Part shown: positions 34,696-42,971 of the stretch, piece after piece
Position numbering within the stretch: position 1 is the stretch's first letter
How the letters are laid out: each line of letters opens with the position of its first letter
Assembly: GCA_023401925.1 (NCBI GenBank)
Contig: JAEXDA010000004.1
Location: 1-64,000, forward strand
Direction: 5' to 3'
Source: Bacillota bacterium
Lineage (GTDB): Bacteria > Bacillota > UBA4882 > UBA8346
DNA: 64,000 bases
Translations under genes and position numbers: made by a program
The notes under the pieces: model-generated
Told to the model about the DNA's origin: nothing
Seen by the model: the letters and a program-made list of their open reading frames with translations, nothing else
Databases searched by the model: none

Positions 34696-36609
34696 ATGAG
34701 AAATCCTTTCAAAACCATAGTAGTAATCGGGGTTTTATTGGCGATGACCTTAAGTTTATCCCTTGGCACCAATGGTAGTAAAAGTAGTGTTTTAGCGGTT
34801 TCTCCCACCAGGTTTCCCTGGCTGGATAATAAAACTTTATGGCCGGTGGGAGTCAACTTGGCGTGGTATAATTGGGACCAGGATTTTTTGGACAGCGGAT
34901 GGACCCAGCGTTTTGCGGCCATTAAAGCGCAAATGGACGTCATGGCGGCTGAGGGCGTACATGCACTCCGCTGGTGGGTTTTTCCGGATGCGTGCAATGT
35001 GCCCATATTTGACGGCACCGGGGAAGGAAGTCTTTGTACCGGTCTCCCGACCAATTGGGTCAATCACATGGTGGAAGCAGCCGATTATGCCAAGTCAAAA
35101 GACATCCGGATTTATTTCTGCTTCACCAGTTTTGACTGGGGGTATAATGGGAGAACTTGGAACCATGACGATGTTTTCGACAATGCCACGGTCCGCCGGA
35201 GCTTTCTGGATAATGCCGTAAAACCAATACTTCAGGCGCTTGGAACCCATGAAGGCGTGCTGGGGTGGGATGTTATTAACGAGCCGGAATGGTTAATCTC
35301 CAGCGCCGATGGGGGCGACCCCAACGGTTCTTGCGAATCATTTTCATTAGCAGCCATGCAGCAATTTGTAAAGGATGTCGTTGCTTATGTGCATACTTAC
35401 GCCAAGCAACCGGTCAGTGTGGGAAGCGCCAGTATGAAATGGTGCGGAGGGCAATATCAATTTTGGAAGGGTTTAGGCTTGGATTTTTATGACTTCCATT
35501 GGTATGATTGGGCTACACCGTATTTTAATCCATTAAAAACATCTCCAGCCGATTTGGGCTTGGATAAACCCTGTATTATCGGAGAAATGATGCCCAATCC
35601 GGGCTCATCATCCCTTGCCATGTCCCATCAGGAAGTCTTGGAAGGGCTTTATGCCAACGGGTATTCGGGTTATCTGCCTTGGTCGTGGAATGACAGTTCG
35701 AATGATTGCAAACCATACGTCACTCCTAGCTTTACCAATTTTGAATCCGTGCATCCCGAGGTTAATCAAATTTCATCGAGTACAACCACAGCCACTCCGG
35801 TCTTTAGTCCGGCATCCGGCACCTATAGTACGGCCCAAAGCGTGACCATCAGCTGCGCGACCAGCAGAGCGACGATTCGCTATACCACCGATGGCAGTAC
35901 TCCGACTAGTTCATCGGGGGTATATTCTGGACCGATCATCGTATCCAAAACCACCACGGTTAAAGCCTATGCCGCAGCCGGCGGCATGACCGATTCGGCA
36001 GTGGCTTCGGCGACTTATACGATAGGATCAACCCAGCAAGTGGCTATACCCATTTTTAGTCCGGCAGCCGGCACCTATAGTACGGCCCAAAGCGTGACCA
36101 TCAGCTGCGCGACCAGCGGAGCGACGATTCGCTATACCACCGATGGCAGTACTCCGACTAGTTCATCGGGGGTATATTCTGGACCGATCATCGTATCCAA
36201 AACCACCACGGTTAAAGCCTATGCCACAGCCAGTGGAATGGCCGATTCGGCAGTGGCCTCGGCGACTTATACAATTTCTTCATCTTCATCGTATCTGGTG
36301 GGTTATTCCATTTCGAACGATTGGGGCAGTGGAGCCATAATCAACGTTACAATCACCAATAACAGCGCTACGGTGTTAAATAGTTGGACACTAGCCTGGA
36401 CCTTCCCGGATAGTCAAAAAATATCCAACCTGTGGAACGGTAATTATACTCAGAGCGGCGCGACGGTGAGCGTGAACAATCTCGGCTACAATGGAACGAT
36501 TGCGGCAAATGGAGGCACGGCTAGTTTCGGATTCCAGATTACCTATAGCGGCAGCGACACCAAACCTACCAGCTTTACTTTGAACGGAGCACCCTGTCAG
36601 ATCCAGTAA
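34696..36609 (+). CDS. GH5-like glycoside hydrolase (cellulase/mannanase type) with two linker repeats and CBM2
   Basis: 637 residues from ATG 34696, set by GGAGGAG at 34683-34689. Signal peptide about 1-33. The catalytic (beta/alpha)8 module (38-360) starts GVNLAWYNWDQDF; LGWDVINEPEWL has the acid/base Glu of clan GH-A and CIIGEMMPNPGSS the nucleophile Glu. The subfamily is not certain: the Trp-rich HALRWWVFPD and WHWYDWA-like segment would suit a beta-mannanase or endoglucanase. Two linker repeats (365-533) and a CBM2 (534-637) follow. The first repeat has Arg in place of the usual Gly in TSGATIRY. Confidence 0.85.
   Translation: MRNPFKTIVVIGVLLAMTLSLSLGTNGSKSSVLAVSPTRFPWLDNKTLWPVGVNLAWYNWDQDFLDSGWTQRFAAIKAQMDVMAAEGVHALRWWVFPDACNVPIFDGTGEGSLCTGLPTNWVNHMVEAADYAKSKDIRIYFCFTSFDWGYNGRTWNHDDVFDNATVRRSFLDNAVKPILQALGTHEGVLGWDVINEPEWLISSADGGDPNGSCESFSLAAMQQFVKDVVAYVHTYAKQPVSVGSASMKWCGGQYQFWKGLGLDFYDFHWYDWATPYFNPLKTSPADLGLDKPCIIGEMMPNPGSSSLAMSHQEVLEGLYANGYSGYLPWSWNDSSNDCKPYVTPSFTNFESVHPEVNQISSSTTTATPVFSPASGTYSTAQSVTISCATSRATIRYTTDGSTPTSSSGVYSGPIIVSKTTTVKAYAAAGGMTDSAVASATYTIGSTQQVAIPIFSPAAGTYSTAQSVTISCATSGATIRYTTDGSTPTSSSGVYSGPIIVSKTTTVKAYATASGMADSAVASATYTISSSSSYLVGYSISNDWGSGAIINVTITNNSATVLNSWTLAWTFPDSQKISNLWNGNYTQSGATVSVNNLGYNGTIAANGGTASFGFQITYSGSDTKPTSFTLNGAPCQIQ
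35816..36225 (+). repeat. Near-identical tandem duplication inside the GH5 gene
   Basis: 35816-35973 and 36068-36225 are 158-base blocks offset by exactly 252 bases. Reading them side by side I find one difference (AGCAGA against AGCGGA), which is the Gly-to-Arg change in unit 1. This is far closer than the protein constraint requires and points to recent duplication or gene conversion. Confidence 0.88.
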
Positions 36610-36639
36610 TCATAAATGAATATGAGAGGAGAATATAAA

Positions 36640-37821
36640 ATGAGATTAATAGCCAATTCATGGTATAAAAAAATATTATCCCTTTGGTTTGTGGGTATTT
36701 TCCTGTTATGTAATATCAATATTTCCGTAACGCATGCCAACACCAAGTATGGGCGGTTGACCGGGATCAACTGGTTTGGTTTTGAAACGGGAAATTATGT
36801 CGTCCATGGTATTTGGACCAGGGATTATCAGTCAGTGCTTAAACAGATTAAAGATTTGGGATTTAACTGCATCAGGCTTCCTTGGTGTTGTGCGATGCTG
36901 GATAAAAGTCCGAACAGTATCCAGATCAACGCTTACGGTGTTGATGCTTATACTGGAAAAACCGGACTTAATTTAGATTTAGCGGGATTAACATCATTAC
37001 AGGTCATGGATAAAATCATTGATTATGCAAATACCTTGGGGTTATATATTATTTTGGATTGCCATTCGCTGGCAGCCGATCAATATCAGAGTGAACCATT
37101 ATGGTATACCAGCGCTTATTCCGAAAGTACCTGGATTAACGCATGGAAAACTTTAATTACCCGCTATCGGGGTCGGGCCAATGTAATCGGCGCAGATTTG
37201 AAAAATGAACCCCACGGTAATTTGGGTACAGGATATAAGCCCCCTGCAACCTGGGGATACACAGCCACAGGGTATAGCAATACGGATTGGAAAGCGGCTG
37301 CGGAGCGTTGTGCGGCTCAAATATTGGCCATTAATCCGAATATATTGATTATGGTTGAAGGCGTCGAGCAATCCCAGGATGGAACCGGATCTTGGTGGGG
37401 CGGGAACTTGAAAGATGTAGCCAACCACCCGATTACTTCCATACCATCCGGGAGTCTGGTTTATTCATTCCATGAATATGGTTCAACTGTTTTTAATCAA
37501 ACCTGGTTTTCCGATGCCAATTACCCCAATAACATGGCTGCGATTTGGGACGACCATTTCTACTTTATCAAAAAACAAAATATAGCGCCGCTATATTTGG
37601 GAGAATTCGGCATTAAAGAGGCTGATGCAGCCAACACTGCGTCGGTTGATTACAAATGGCTCACCACACTAATGGCCTATCTGGGAAAAGACGTCTCCTG
37701 GACATTTTGGAGTCTGAATCCCAACTCCGGTGATACGGGCGGCATTTTAAAGGATGACTGGGTTAGTGTCAATACGGCGAAGTACAATATAATCAAGCCT
37801 TATCTGGCCGGTAGTAACTGA
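36640..37821 (+). CDS. GH5 subfamily 1-like endoglucanase without binding module
   Basis: 393 residues from ATG 36640 (AGAGGAG upstream; ATG 36616 is in frame but lacks a site). Signal peptide about 1-34. The catalytic module fills the protein: LTGINWFGFETGNYVVHGIW, LPWCCAMLD, LTSLQVMDKIIDYA, GADLKNEPHG (acid/base Glu), EGVEQSQDG, WWGGNLKDV, VYSFHEYGSTV, LYLGEFGIK (nucleophile Glu) and PNSGDTGGILKDDW. These match, from memory, the actinobacterial E1-type endoglucanase. It is the only enzyme of the cluster with no CBM, but a CBM2 tail remnant lies 59 bases after its stop. Confidence 0.93.
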   Translation: MRLIANSWYKKILSLWFVGIFLLCNINISVTHANTKYGRLTGINWFGFETGNYVVHGIWTRDYQSVLKQIKDLGFNCIRLPWCCAMLDKSPNSIQINAYGVDAYTGKTGLNLDLAGLTSLQVMDKIIDYANTLGLYIILDCHSLAADQYQSEPLWYTSAYSESTWINAWKTLITRYRGRANVIGADLKNEPHGNLGTGYKPPATWGYTATGYSNTDWKAAAERCAAQILAINPNILIMVEGVEQSQDGTGSWWGGNLKDVANHPITSIPSGSLVYSFHEYGSTVFNQTWFSDANYPNNMAAIWDDHFYFIKKQNIAPLYLGEFGIKEADAANTASVDYKWLTTLMAYLGKDVSWTFWSLNPNSGDTGGILKDDWVSVNTAKYNIIKPYLAGSN

Positions 37822-37879
37822 ACTCATGGAAGTAGATCTTAAACATCATTGATATCGATTGAACGGAATGATTATAATT

Positions 37880-37915
37880 TTTACTTTGAATGGGATGCCT
37901 TGTCTGATCCAGTAA
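37880..37915 (+). pseudogene. Remnant of a CBM2 C-terminus
   Basis: Eleven codons and a stop encode FTLNGMPCLIQ, matching the C-termini of the CBM2 modules in this cluster (for example FTLNGAPCQIQ ending at 36609). At DNA level about 29 of 36 bases match that tail, including TTTACTTTGAA and GATCCAGTAA. No longer open frame connects it to the GH5 gene that ends at 37821. It is most simply the leftover of a deleted CBM2. Confidence 0.7.
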
Positions 37916-37965
37916 CAGAAATTACAGGTTAAAACAAAATTACATGAAAGGAGCTGTATGATAAA

Positions 37966-40383
37966 ATGCGAAAAACGGGTTTGTTATTATTTATTCTAGT
38001 TTTCTTGCTGTTGATGGCAGACTCTCCAACTGGACTGGTTGCGGCGACTAGCTATAATTATGTTGATGCTTTTGCAAAGTCAATTCTTTATTATGAAGCC
38101 AGTTGGTGCGGACCGGATGCAGGCAACAACCGGTTAGCTTGGCGCGGTCCTTGTCATGTTTCGGACGGAAGTGACGTCGGATTAGACCTTAGCGGTGGTT
38201 TTCATGACGCCGGCGATCATGTCAAATTCGGATTACCCCAAGTCTATGCCGCTTCAACCTTGGGCTGGGCTTACTATGAATTTAAAGACACTTTCGTTGC
38301 CACCGGGCAAGATGGTTATATGCTTAATATTTTAAAACATTTTACCGACTATTTTTTAAAGTGTTACCCCAATAACACGACTTTTTATTATCAATGCGGC
38401 GACGGCGCAACGGACCATCCTTACTGGGGCCCGCCGGAGCTGCAAACGACGGCGGTAACAACGCGGCCCACTTTATTTGCGGCAACACCAAGCACGCCAG
38501 CTTCGGATGTTTGCGGCAGTGCTGCTGCAGCATTGGCATTAATGTATTTGAACTATCAAGATCACGATACAGCCTATGCCAATCGTTGTTTAACCGCGGC
38601 TAAGAGTTTATATACCTTTGCCAAAACATACCGGGGTCTGAGTCAAAGCGGGGGTTTTTACGGCTCCACCTCGTATCTCGATGATCTGAGCTGGGGAGCT
38701 ATTTGGCTTTATGTAGCTACTAACGATGCCGGTTATCTGACGGATGTTGATTCCTATATGACGGAAAAAGGAGTTCTTACCCCGGATGGCGGTAATGGTT
38801 ATGCAAACCACTGGACGCACTGTTGGGATGATGTTTTTGGCGGAGTCTTTGTCAAATTGGCCCAATTGACCACTAATGCCCAATATGCCTACATTGCCCA
38901 GGAAAATTTGACCTATTTTATGACTAAGGCTCCAACAACCGCAGCTGGGGAAACATTTATCAATTCATGGGGAGCGTTGCGGTATACCGCAGCTGAATGC
39001 ATGTTAGCTTTGGTATATTACAAAACCACCGGTAATGCCGATTACTTGAACTATGCCAAAAAACAGATCGACTATATGTTAGGCGCCAACCCCCGTAATA
39101 GTTCTTATGTGGTGGGATTTGGCAATAATTATCCTAAGTTTCCCCATCACCGGGCTGCCAGTGGCCGGATGGAATTGGCTCCAGCCTATGAACATAAATC
39201 GGAAACTGAAAAGCATTTGCTTTATGGGGCGTTAGTGGGAGGACCGGATGCCTCCGATAATTTCGCGGATGATATTGAACAGTATGTTTATTCTGAAGTG
39301 GCGGTTGATTACAACGCCGGTTTTGTCGGGGCAATGGCTGGGATAGCCAAATATTACGGGACTGGACAGACTCCGGAACAAACTCCCGGAATCGAGACGG
39401 GTATACCCGAGTATTTCGATGAAGCTTCAATTCTTAAAGTGACCCCTCAAGAGTGTACCGTTGATGTGATGCTTCATTGCGATACATTATTACCGCCACG
39501 TTATGTAAAAGGTTTATCTTTCAGATACTTTGTTGATTTAAGCGAGTATTATGCAGCGGGCTTAACTGCCGACGCTGTCTCGGCCGCCGCCGATTATGCC
39601 CCCAATGGCGGCGTAATATCCGGATTGATTCCCTGGAGCGAGGCCGCCCATATTTATTATGTGGAAGGCAGTTGGCCCAATACCCAAAATTACGGCAAAA
39701 TCGAGTTTCAATTTAGAATAACGGCTTATGATTCAAAATGCTTTGACTCCAGTAATGACTATTCCCGCATTGGTTTAACCAGCACGCGGGCACTAACCCA
39801 GAATATTCCGGTCTATCTTAATGGGATAAAAATCTCCGGAGCAGAACCACCTTTAGTAACTCCCACTCCTACTCCCACTCCTACTCCCAGTGTAACACCG
39901 ACACCAACCCCAACCCCTACGCCGATAATCGTCAGTATCAAGGTAGGGATGTTTAATTCCAATAAACCGGTTACTTCAGATACGATCTATCCCCAATTCA
40001 AACTATCGAACACCGGGACCGCTGCTATCAGTTTGTCCAATGTCAAAATAAGATACTATTACACTGTTGACGGTGAAAAACCGCAAAGTTTCTGGTGCGA
40101 TTATTCCCAAGCGGGAACTGCCAATGTTACCGGTACCTTTGTCAGTATGGCAACTGCCAAGACCAATGCTGATAGTTATTTAGAGATCGGTTTTGCCAGT
40201 GGTGCCGGAAGTCTGGCGGCCGGCTCCAGCATTGAAATTCGGACCAGATTCGCCAAAACGGATTGGTCCAATTATACCCAAACCAATGATTATTCCTTTA
40301 ATTCAACCGCTGCGGATTATACCGACTGGTCCAAGGCGACCGGGTATTTTTCCGGTGAATTGCAATGGGGAGTTGAACCATAA
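37966..40383 (+). CDS. GH9 endoglucanase with CBM3c, Thr-Pro linker and C-terminal CBM3
   Basis: 805 residues. Signal peptide 1-27. GH9 module about 28-462 (GGFHDAGDHVKFGLPQ, KFPHHRAASGRME, YSEVAVDYNAGFVGA), CBM3c about 470-628 (SFRYFVDLSEYYAAGL; KIEFQFRITAY). A Thr-Pro linker of about 26 residues follows (PTPTPTPTP twice). The last 145 residues form a true CBM3 (KVGMFNSNKP, FKLSNTGTAAISLSNVKIRYYYT, WSNYTQTNDYSFN). It is the only enzyme of the cluster with this terminal module. AAAGGAG lies 12 bases before the ATG. Confidence 0.95.
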   Translation: MRKTGLLLFILVFLLLMADSPTGLVAATSYNYVDAFAKSILYYEASWCGPDAGNNRLAWRGPCHVSDGSDVGLDLSGGFHDAGDHVKFGLPQVYAASTLGWAYYEFKDTFVATGQDGYMLNILKHFTDYFLKCYPNNTTFYYQCGDGATDHPYWGPPELQTTAVTTRPTLFAATPSTPASDVCGSAAAALALMYLNYQDHDTAYANRCLTAAKSLYTFAKTYRGLSQSGGFYGSTSYLDDLSWGAIWLYVATNDAGYLTDVDSYMTEKGVLTPDGGNGYANHWTHCWDDVFGGVFVKLAQLTTNAQYAYIAQENLTYFMTKAPTTAAGETFINSWGALRYTAAECMLALVYYKTTGNADYLNYAKKQIDYMLGANPRNSSYVVGFGNNYPKFPHHRAASGRMELAPAYEHKSETEKHLLYGALVGGPDASDNFADDIEQYVYSEVAVDYNAGFVGAMAGIAKYYGTGQTPEQTPGIETGIPEYFDEASILKVTPQECTVDVMLHCDTLLPPRYVKGLSFRYFVDLSEYYAAGLTADAVSAAADYAPNGGVISGLIPWSEAAHIYYVEGSWPNTQNYGKIEFQFRITAYDSKCFDSSNDYSRIGLTSTRALTQNIPVYLNGIKISGAEPPLVTPTPTPTPTPSVTPTPTPTPTPIIVSIKVGMFNSNKPVTSDTIYPQFKLSNTGTAAISLSNVKIRYYYTVDGEKPQSFWCDYSQAGTANVTGTFVSMATAKTNADSYLEIGFASGAGSLAAGSSIEIRTRFAKTDWSNYTQTNDYSFNSTAADYTDWSKATGYFSGELQWGVEP

Positions 40384-40442
40384 GGTTTATGAGGCTTACA
40401 TGGGTGTTGGAATAAAATAACAATCAAAGGAGTGGCTATAAA

Positions 40443-42749
40443 ATGCGGAAATCGAATTTATGGATATTCATGCTAATTTTGTTGCTGATTCAGATAATTC
40501 CTATATCAGGATTGCAAGCAGCTTCCGGTTATAATTATGTCGATGCTTTTGCCAAGTCAATCCTTTTTTATGAAGCAAGCTGGTGCGGAGCTGATGCGGG
40601 TAATAACCGTTTGGCTTGGCGCGGTCCCTGTCATGTTTCCGACGGAAGCGATGTTGGCTTAGACCTTAGCGGCGGGTTTCATGATGCCGGCGACCATGTG
40701 AAATTCGGTTTGCCTCAGGCCTATGCCGCCTCCACTTTAGGCTGGGCCTATTATGAGTTTAAAGATACTTTTGCGGCATATGGGCAAGACGGTTACATGC
40801 TCAATATTTTAAAACATTTTACGGACTATTTTTTAAAGTGTTTCCCGAACAAGACCACTTTTTATTACCAATGCGGCAATGGCGCCAGCGATCATACTTA
40901 CTGGGGTCCGCCGGAATTGCAAACTACATCCCGGCCAACCGAATATGTAGCGAATTCAAGTACCCCGGCTTCCGATGTTTGTGGTAATACGGCAGCTGCT
41001 TTAGCATTGATGTATATCAATTATCAAGATCATGACCTGACTTATGCCAATCGCTGTCTAACCGCAGCGAAAGACCTGTATACTTTGGGAAAAACGACTC
41101 ACAAAACCAGTGGCAGTTTGAGCCTAAGCGGGGGTTTTTACACTTCATCTTCAGATCTTGATGATTTATGCTGGGGAGCCATTTGGCTATATCTGGCCAC
41201 CAATGATTCCAGTTATATGACGGATGTCGGTTCCTATATGGTTGAAAAAGGAATTGACGGCAATAGTACTTATGCCAATCACTGGACTCATTGTTGGGAT
41301 GATGTTTTCGGCGGGGTTTTTATTAAATTGGCTCAATTGACCCATGATTCCAAATATGTTGTCATTGCTGATGAAAACTTAAGCTGGTGGATGACGCAGG
41401 TTCCCCAAACCACGGCCGGCGAAAAATACATCAATTCCTGGGGGGCGCTCCGGTACACCGCGGCTGAGTGTATGATGGCGCTGGTATATTATAAAACCAC
41501 CGGAAAAGCGGATTATTTAAACTTTGCCAAGCAGCAGTTGGATTATATGTTAGGCACCAACCCCCGCAACAGTTCTTATGTGGTGGGATTCGGCAATAAT
41601 TATCCGAAATTCCCGCACCACCGGGCTGCGAGCGGCCGGATGGAAGCGGCCCCGGCTTATGAAACCAAGAAGGATCCTGAAAAGCATTTGCTTTACGGCG
41701 CCCTGGTGGGCGGGCCCGATATGTCGGATAATTATACGGATGATGTCGATCAGTATGTCTTTACCGAAGTAGCGATTGATTATAATGCCGGTTTCGTCGG
41801 GGCGATGGCCGGGATGTGCAAATACTTCGGAGCCGGCCAGATCCCGGAACCTACCCCCGGAATCGAATCATCCCAAACCGAGTATTACGCCAAAGGAGCG
41901 GTAATCGAAGAAGACACTCAGCATATAACCATTGATGCGATGATCTATTGCGACCCGTTATTGCCGCCGCATTATGTAAAAGATCTGTCTTTTAGGTACT
42001 TTGTTAACTTAAGTGAGTATTATGCCCACGGTATGACTGTAAGTGACATTGGCCCCGCCATCAATTACGCCCAGGCTGGCGGTAGATTATCAGCGTTGAT
42101 TCCCTGGGATGAGGCAAACCATATTTATTATTTGGAAGGAAGTTGGCCCAATACGGAATCGCTTTATGGAAAAGTCGAGTTTCAATTTCGCCTGGCCAAT
42201 TATAACTCCAATTATTGGGATGGCAGCAACGATTTTTCCAGGACTGGCTTAACCAAAACACTTGCGGCAACGCAAAATATTCCAATTTATATAAATGGCG
42301 TGAAAGTATTTGGCACAGAACCATCATCAAGAATTACACCTACACCAACTCCCACTGTAACGCCGACACCAACAGTTACGGCAACTCCGACTCCGGTTGT
42401 AACAGCTACACCTACCCCTACTCCTGGCATAAGCTGTTCGGTGACCTATGCAGTTAAGAATGATTGGAGTAGCGGAGCTACGGTAAATGTAACGATCAAG
42501 AATAACAGCGCGTCGGCGATTAACGGTTGGACATTAGCCTGGACATTTCCGGGCAACCAGGTGATTTCCAATATCTGGGACGGCAGCTATACCCAGAGCG
42601 GGACCTCCGTATCGGTAACCAATCTTACGTACAACAGCACTATCGTAGCGGGGGGAACGGCAAGTTTTGGGTTTAACTTAACTTATAGCGGAACGAACTC
42701 CAAACCAGCCGGTTTTACATTAAATGGCGTATCCTGCACTGTTCAGTGA
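40443..42749 (+). CDS. GH9 endoglucanase with CBM3c, Thr-Pro linker and CBM2
   Basis: 768 residues. Signal peptide about 1-27. GH9 module 28-465 (GGFHDAGDHVKFGLPQ; KFPHHRAASGRME; FTEVAIDYNAGFVGA), CBM3c about 472-628 (SFRYFVNLSEYYAHGM; KVEFQFRLANY). A Thr/Val/Pro-rich linker (634-662) and a CBM2 (664-768, ISNIWDGSYTQSG) follow. It thus combines the linker type of the preceding gene with the CBM2 of the earlier genes. It is the last cellulase gene; a hairpin at 42869 follows. Confidence 0.95.
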   Translation: MRKSNLWIFMLILLLIQIIPISGLQAASGYNYVDAFAKSILFYEASWCGADAGNNRLAWRGPCHVSDGSDVGLDLSGGFHDAGDHVKFGLPQAYAASTLGWAYYEFKDTFAAYGQDGYMLNILKHFTDYFLKCFPNKTTFYYQCGNGASDHTYWGPPELQTTSRPTEYVANSSTPASDVCGNTAAALALMYINYQDHDLTYANRCLTAAKDLYTLGKTTHKTSGSLSLSGGFYTSSSDLDDLCWGAIWLYLATNDSSYMTDVGSYMVEKGIDGNSTYANHWTHCWDDVFGGVFIKLAQLTHDSKYVVIADENLSWWMTQVPQTTAGEKYINSWGALRYTAAECMMALVYYKTTGKADYLNFAKQQLDYMLGTNPRNSSYVVGFGNNYPKFPHHRAASGRMEAAPAYETKKDPEKHLLYGALVGGPDMSDNYTDDVDQYVFTEVAIDYNAGFVGAMAGMCKYFGAGQIPEPTPGIESSQTEYYAKGAVIEEDTQHITIDAMIYCDPLLPPHYVKDLSFRYFVNLSEYYAHGMTVSDIGPAINYAQAGGRLSALIPWDEANHIYYLEGSWPNTESLYGKVEFQFRLANYNSNYWDGSNDFSRTGLTKTLAATQNIPIYINGVKVFGTEPSSRITPTPTPTVTPTPTVTATPTPVVTATPTPTPGISCSVTYAVKNDWSSGATVNVTIKNNSASAINGWTLAWTFPGNQVISNIWDGSYTQSGTSVSVTNLTYNSTIVAGGTASFGFNLTYSGTNSKPAGFTLNGVSCTVQ

Positions 42750-42868
42750 CAGGTATACTTCGGATTTGGCGCTTCAATCAAAACAAAATTGGAGCTATGG
42801 ATTATTTTAAAATCTTGATGCAAAATGATTGAATTGATAGTATGATTGAATATAGAAGGTTGATGATA

Positions 42869-42926
42869 GAATCAGGCAAGTGCGGTGCTACTTGCCTGAT
42901 TCACTATATGAAAGTGGTTTTTTCCG
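42869..42926 (+). terminator. Probable terminator of the cellulase cluster
   Basis: A perfect 13-bp stem, GAATCAGGCAAGT (42869-42881) with ACTTGCCTGATTC (42890-42902), is followed by a second short stem CACT...AGTG and then six T residues (42917-42922). Confidence 0.65.
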
Positions 42927-42971
42927 TGATCATATTTTTTTACCGGGATATTAAAAGGGGTTGGCTCCATA

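Noticed and set aside
36640..37915. Frameshifted GH5-CBM2 gene whose CBM2 is still encoded
   Set aside because: Only the last eleven codons of a CBM2 are present; the 59 bases before them contain no further CBM2 sequence, so this is a deletion remnant and not a simple frameshift.
25805..42749. Cellulosome cluster
   Set aside because: None of the seven proteins has the duplicated Ca-binding dockerin motif and no scaffoldin or cohesin is encoded in the window.
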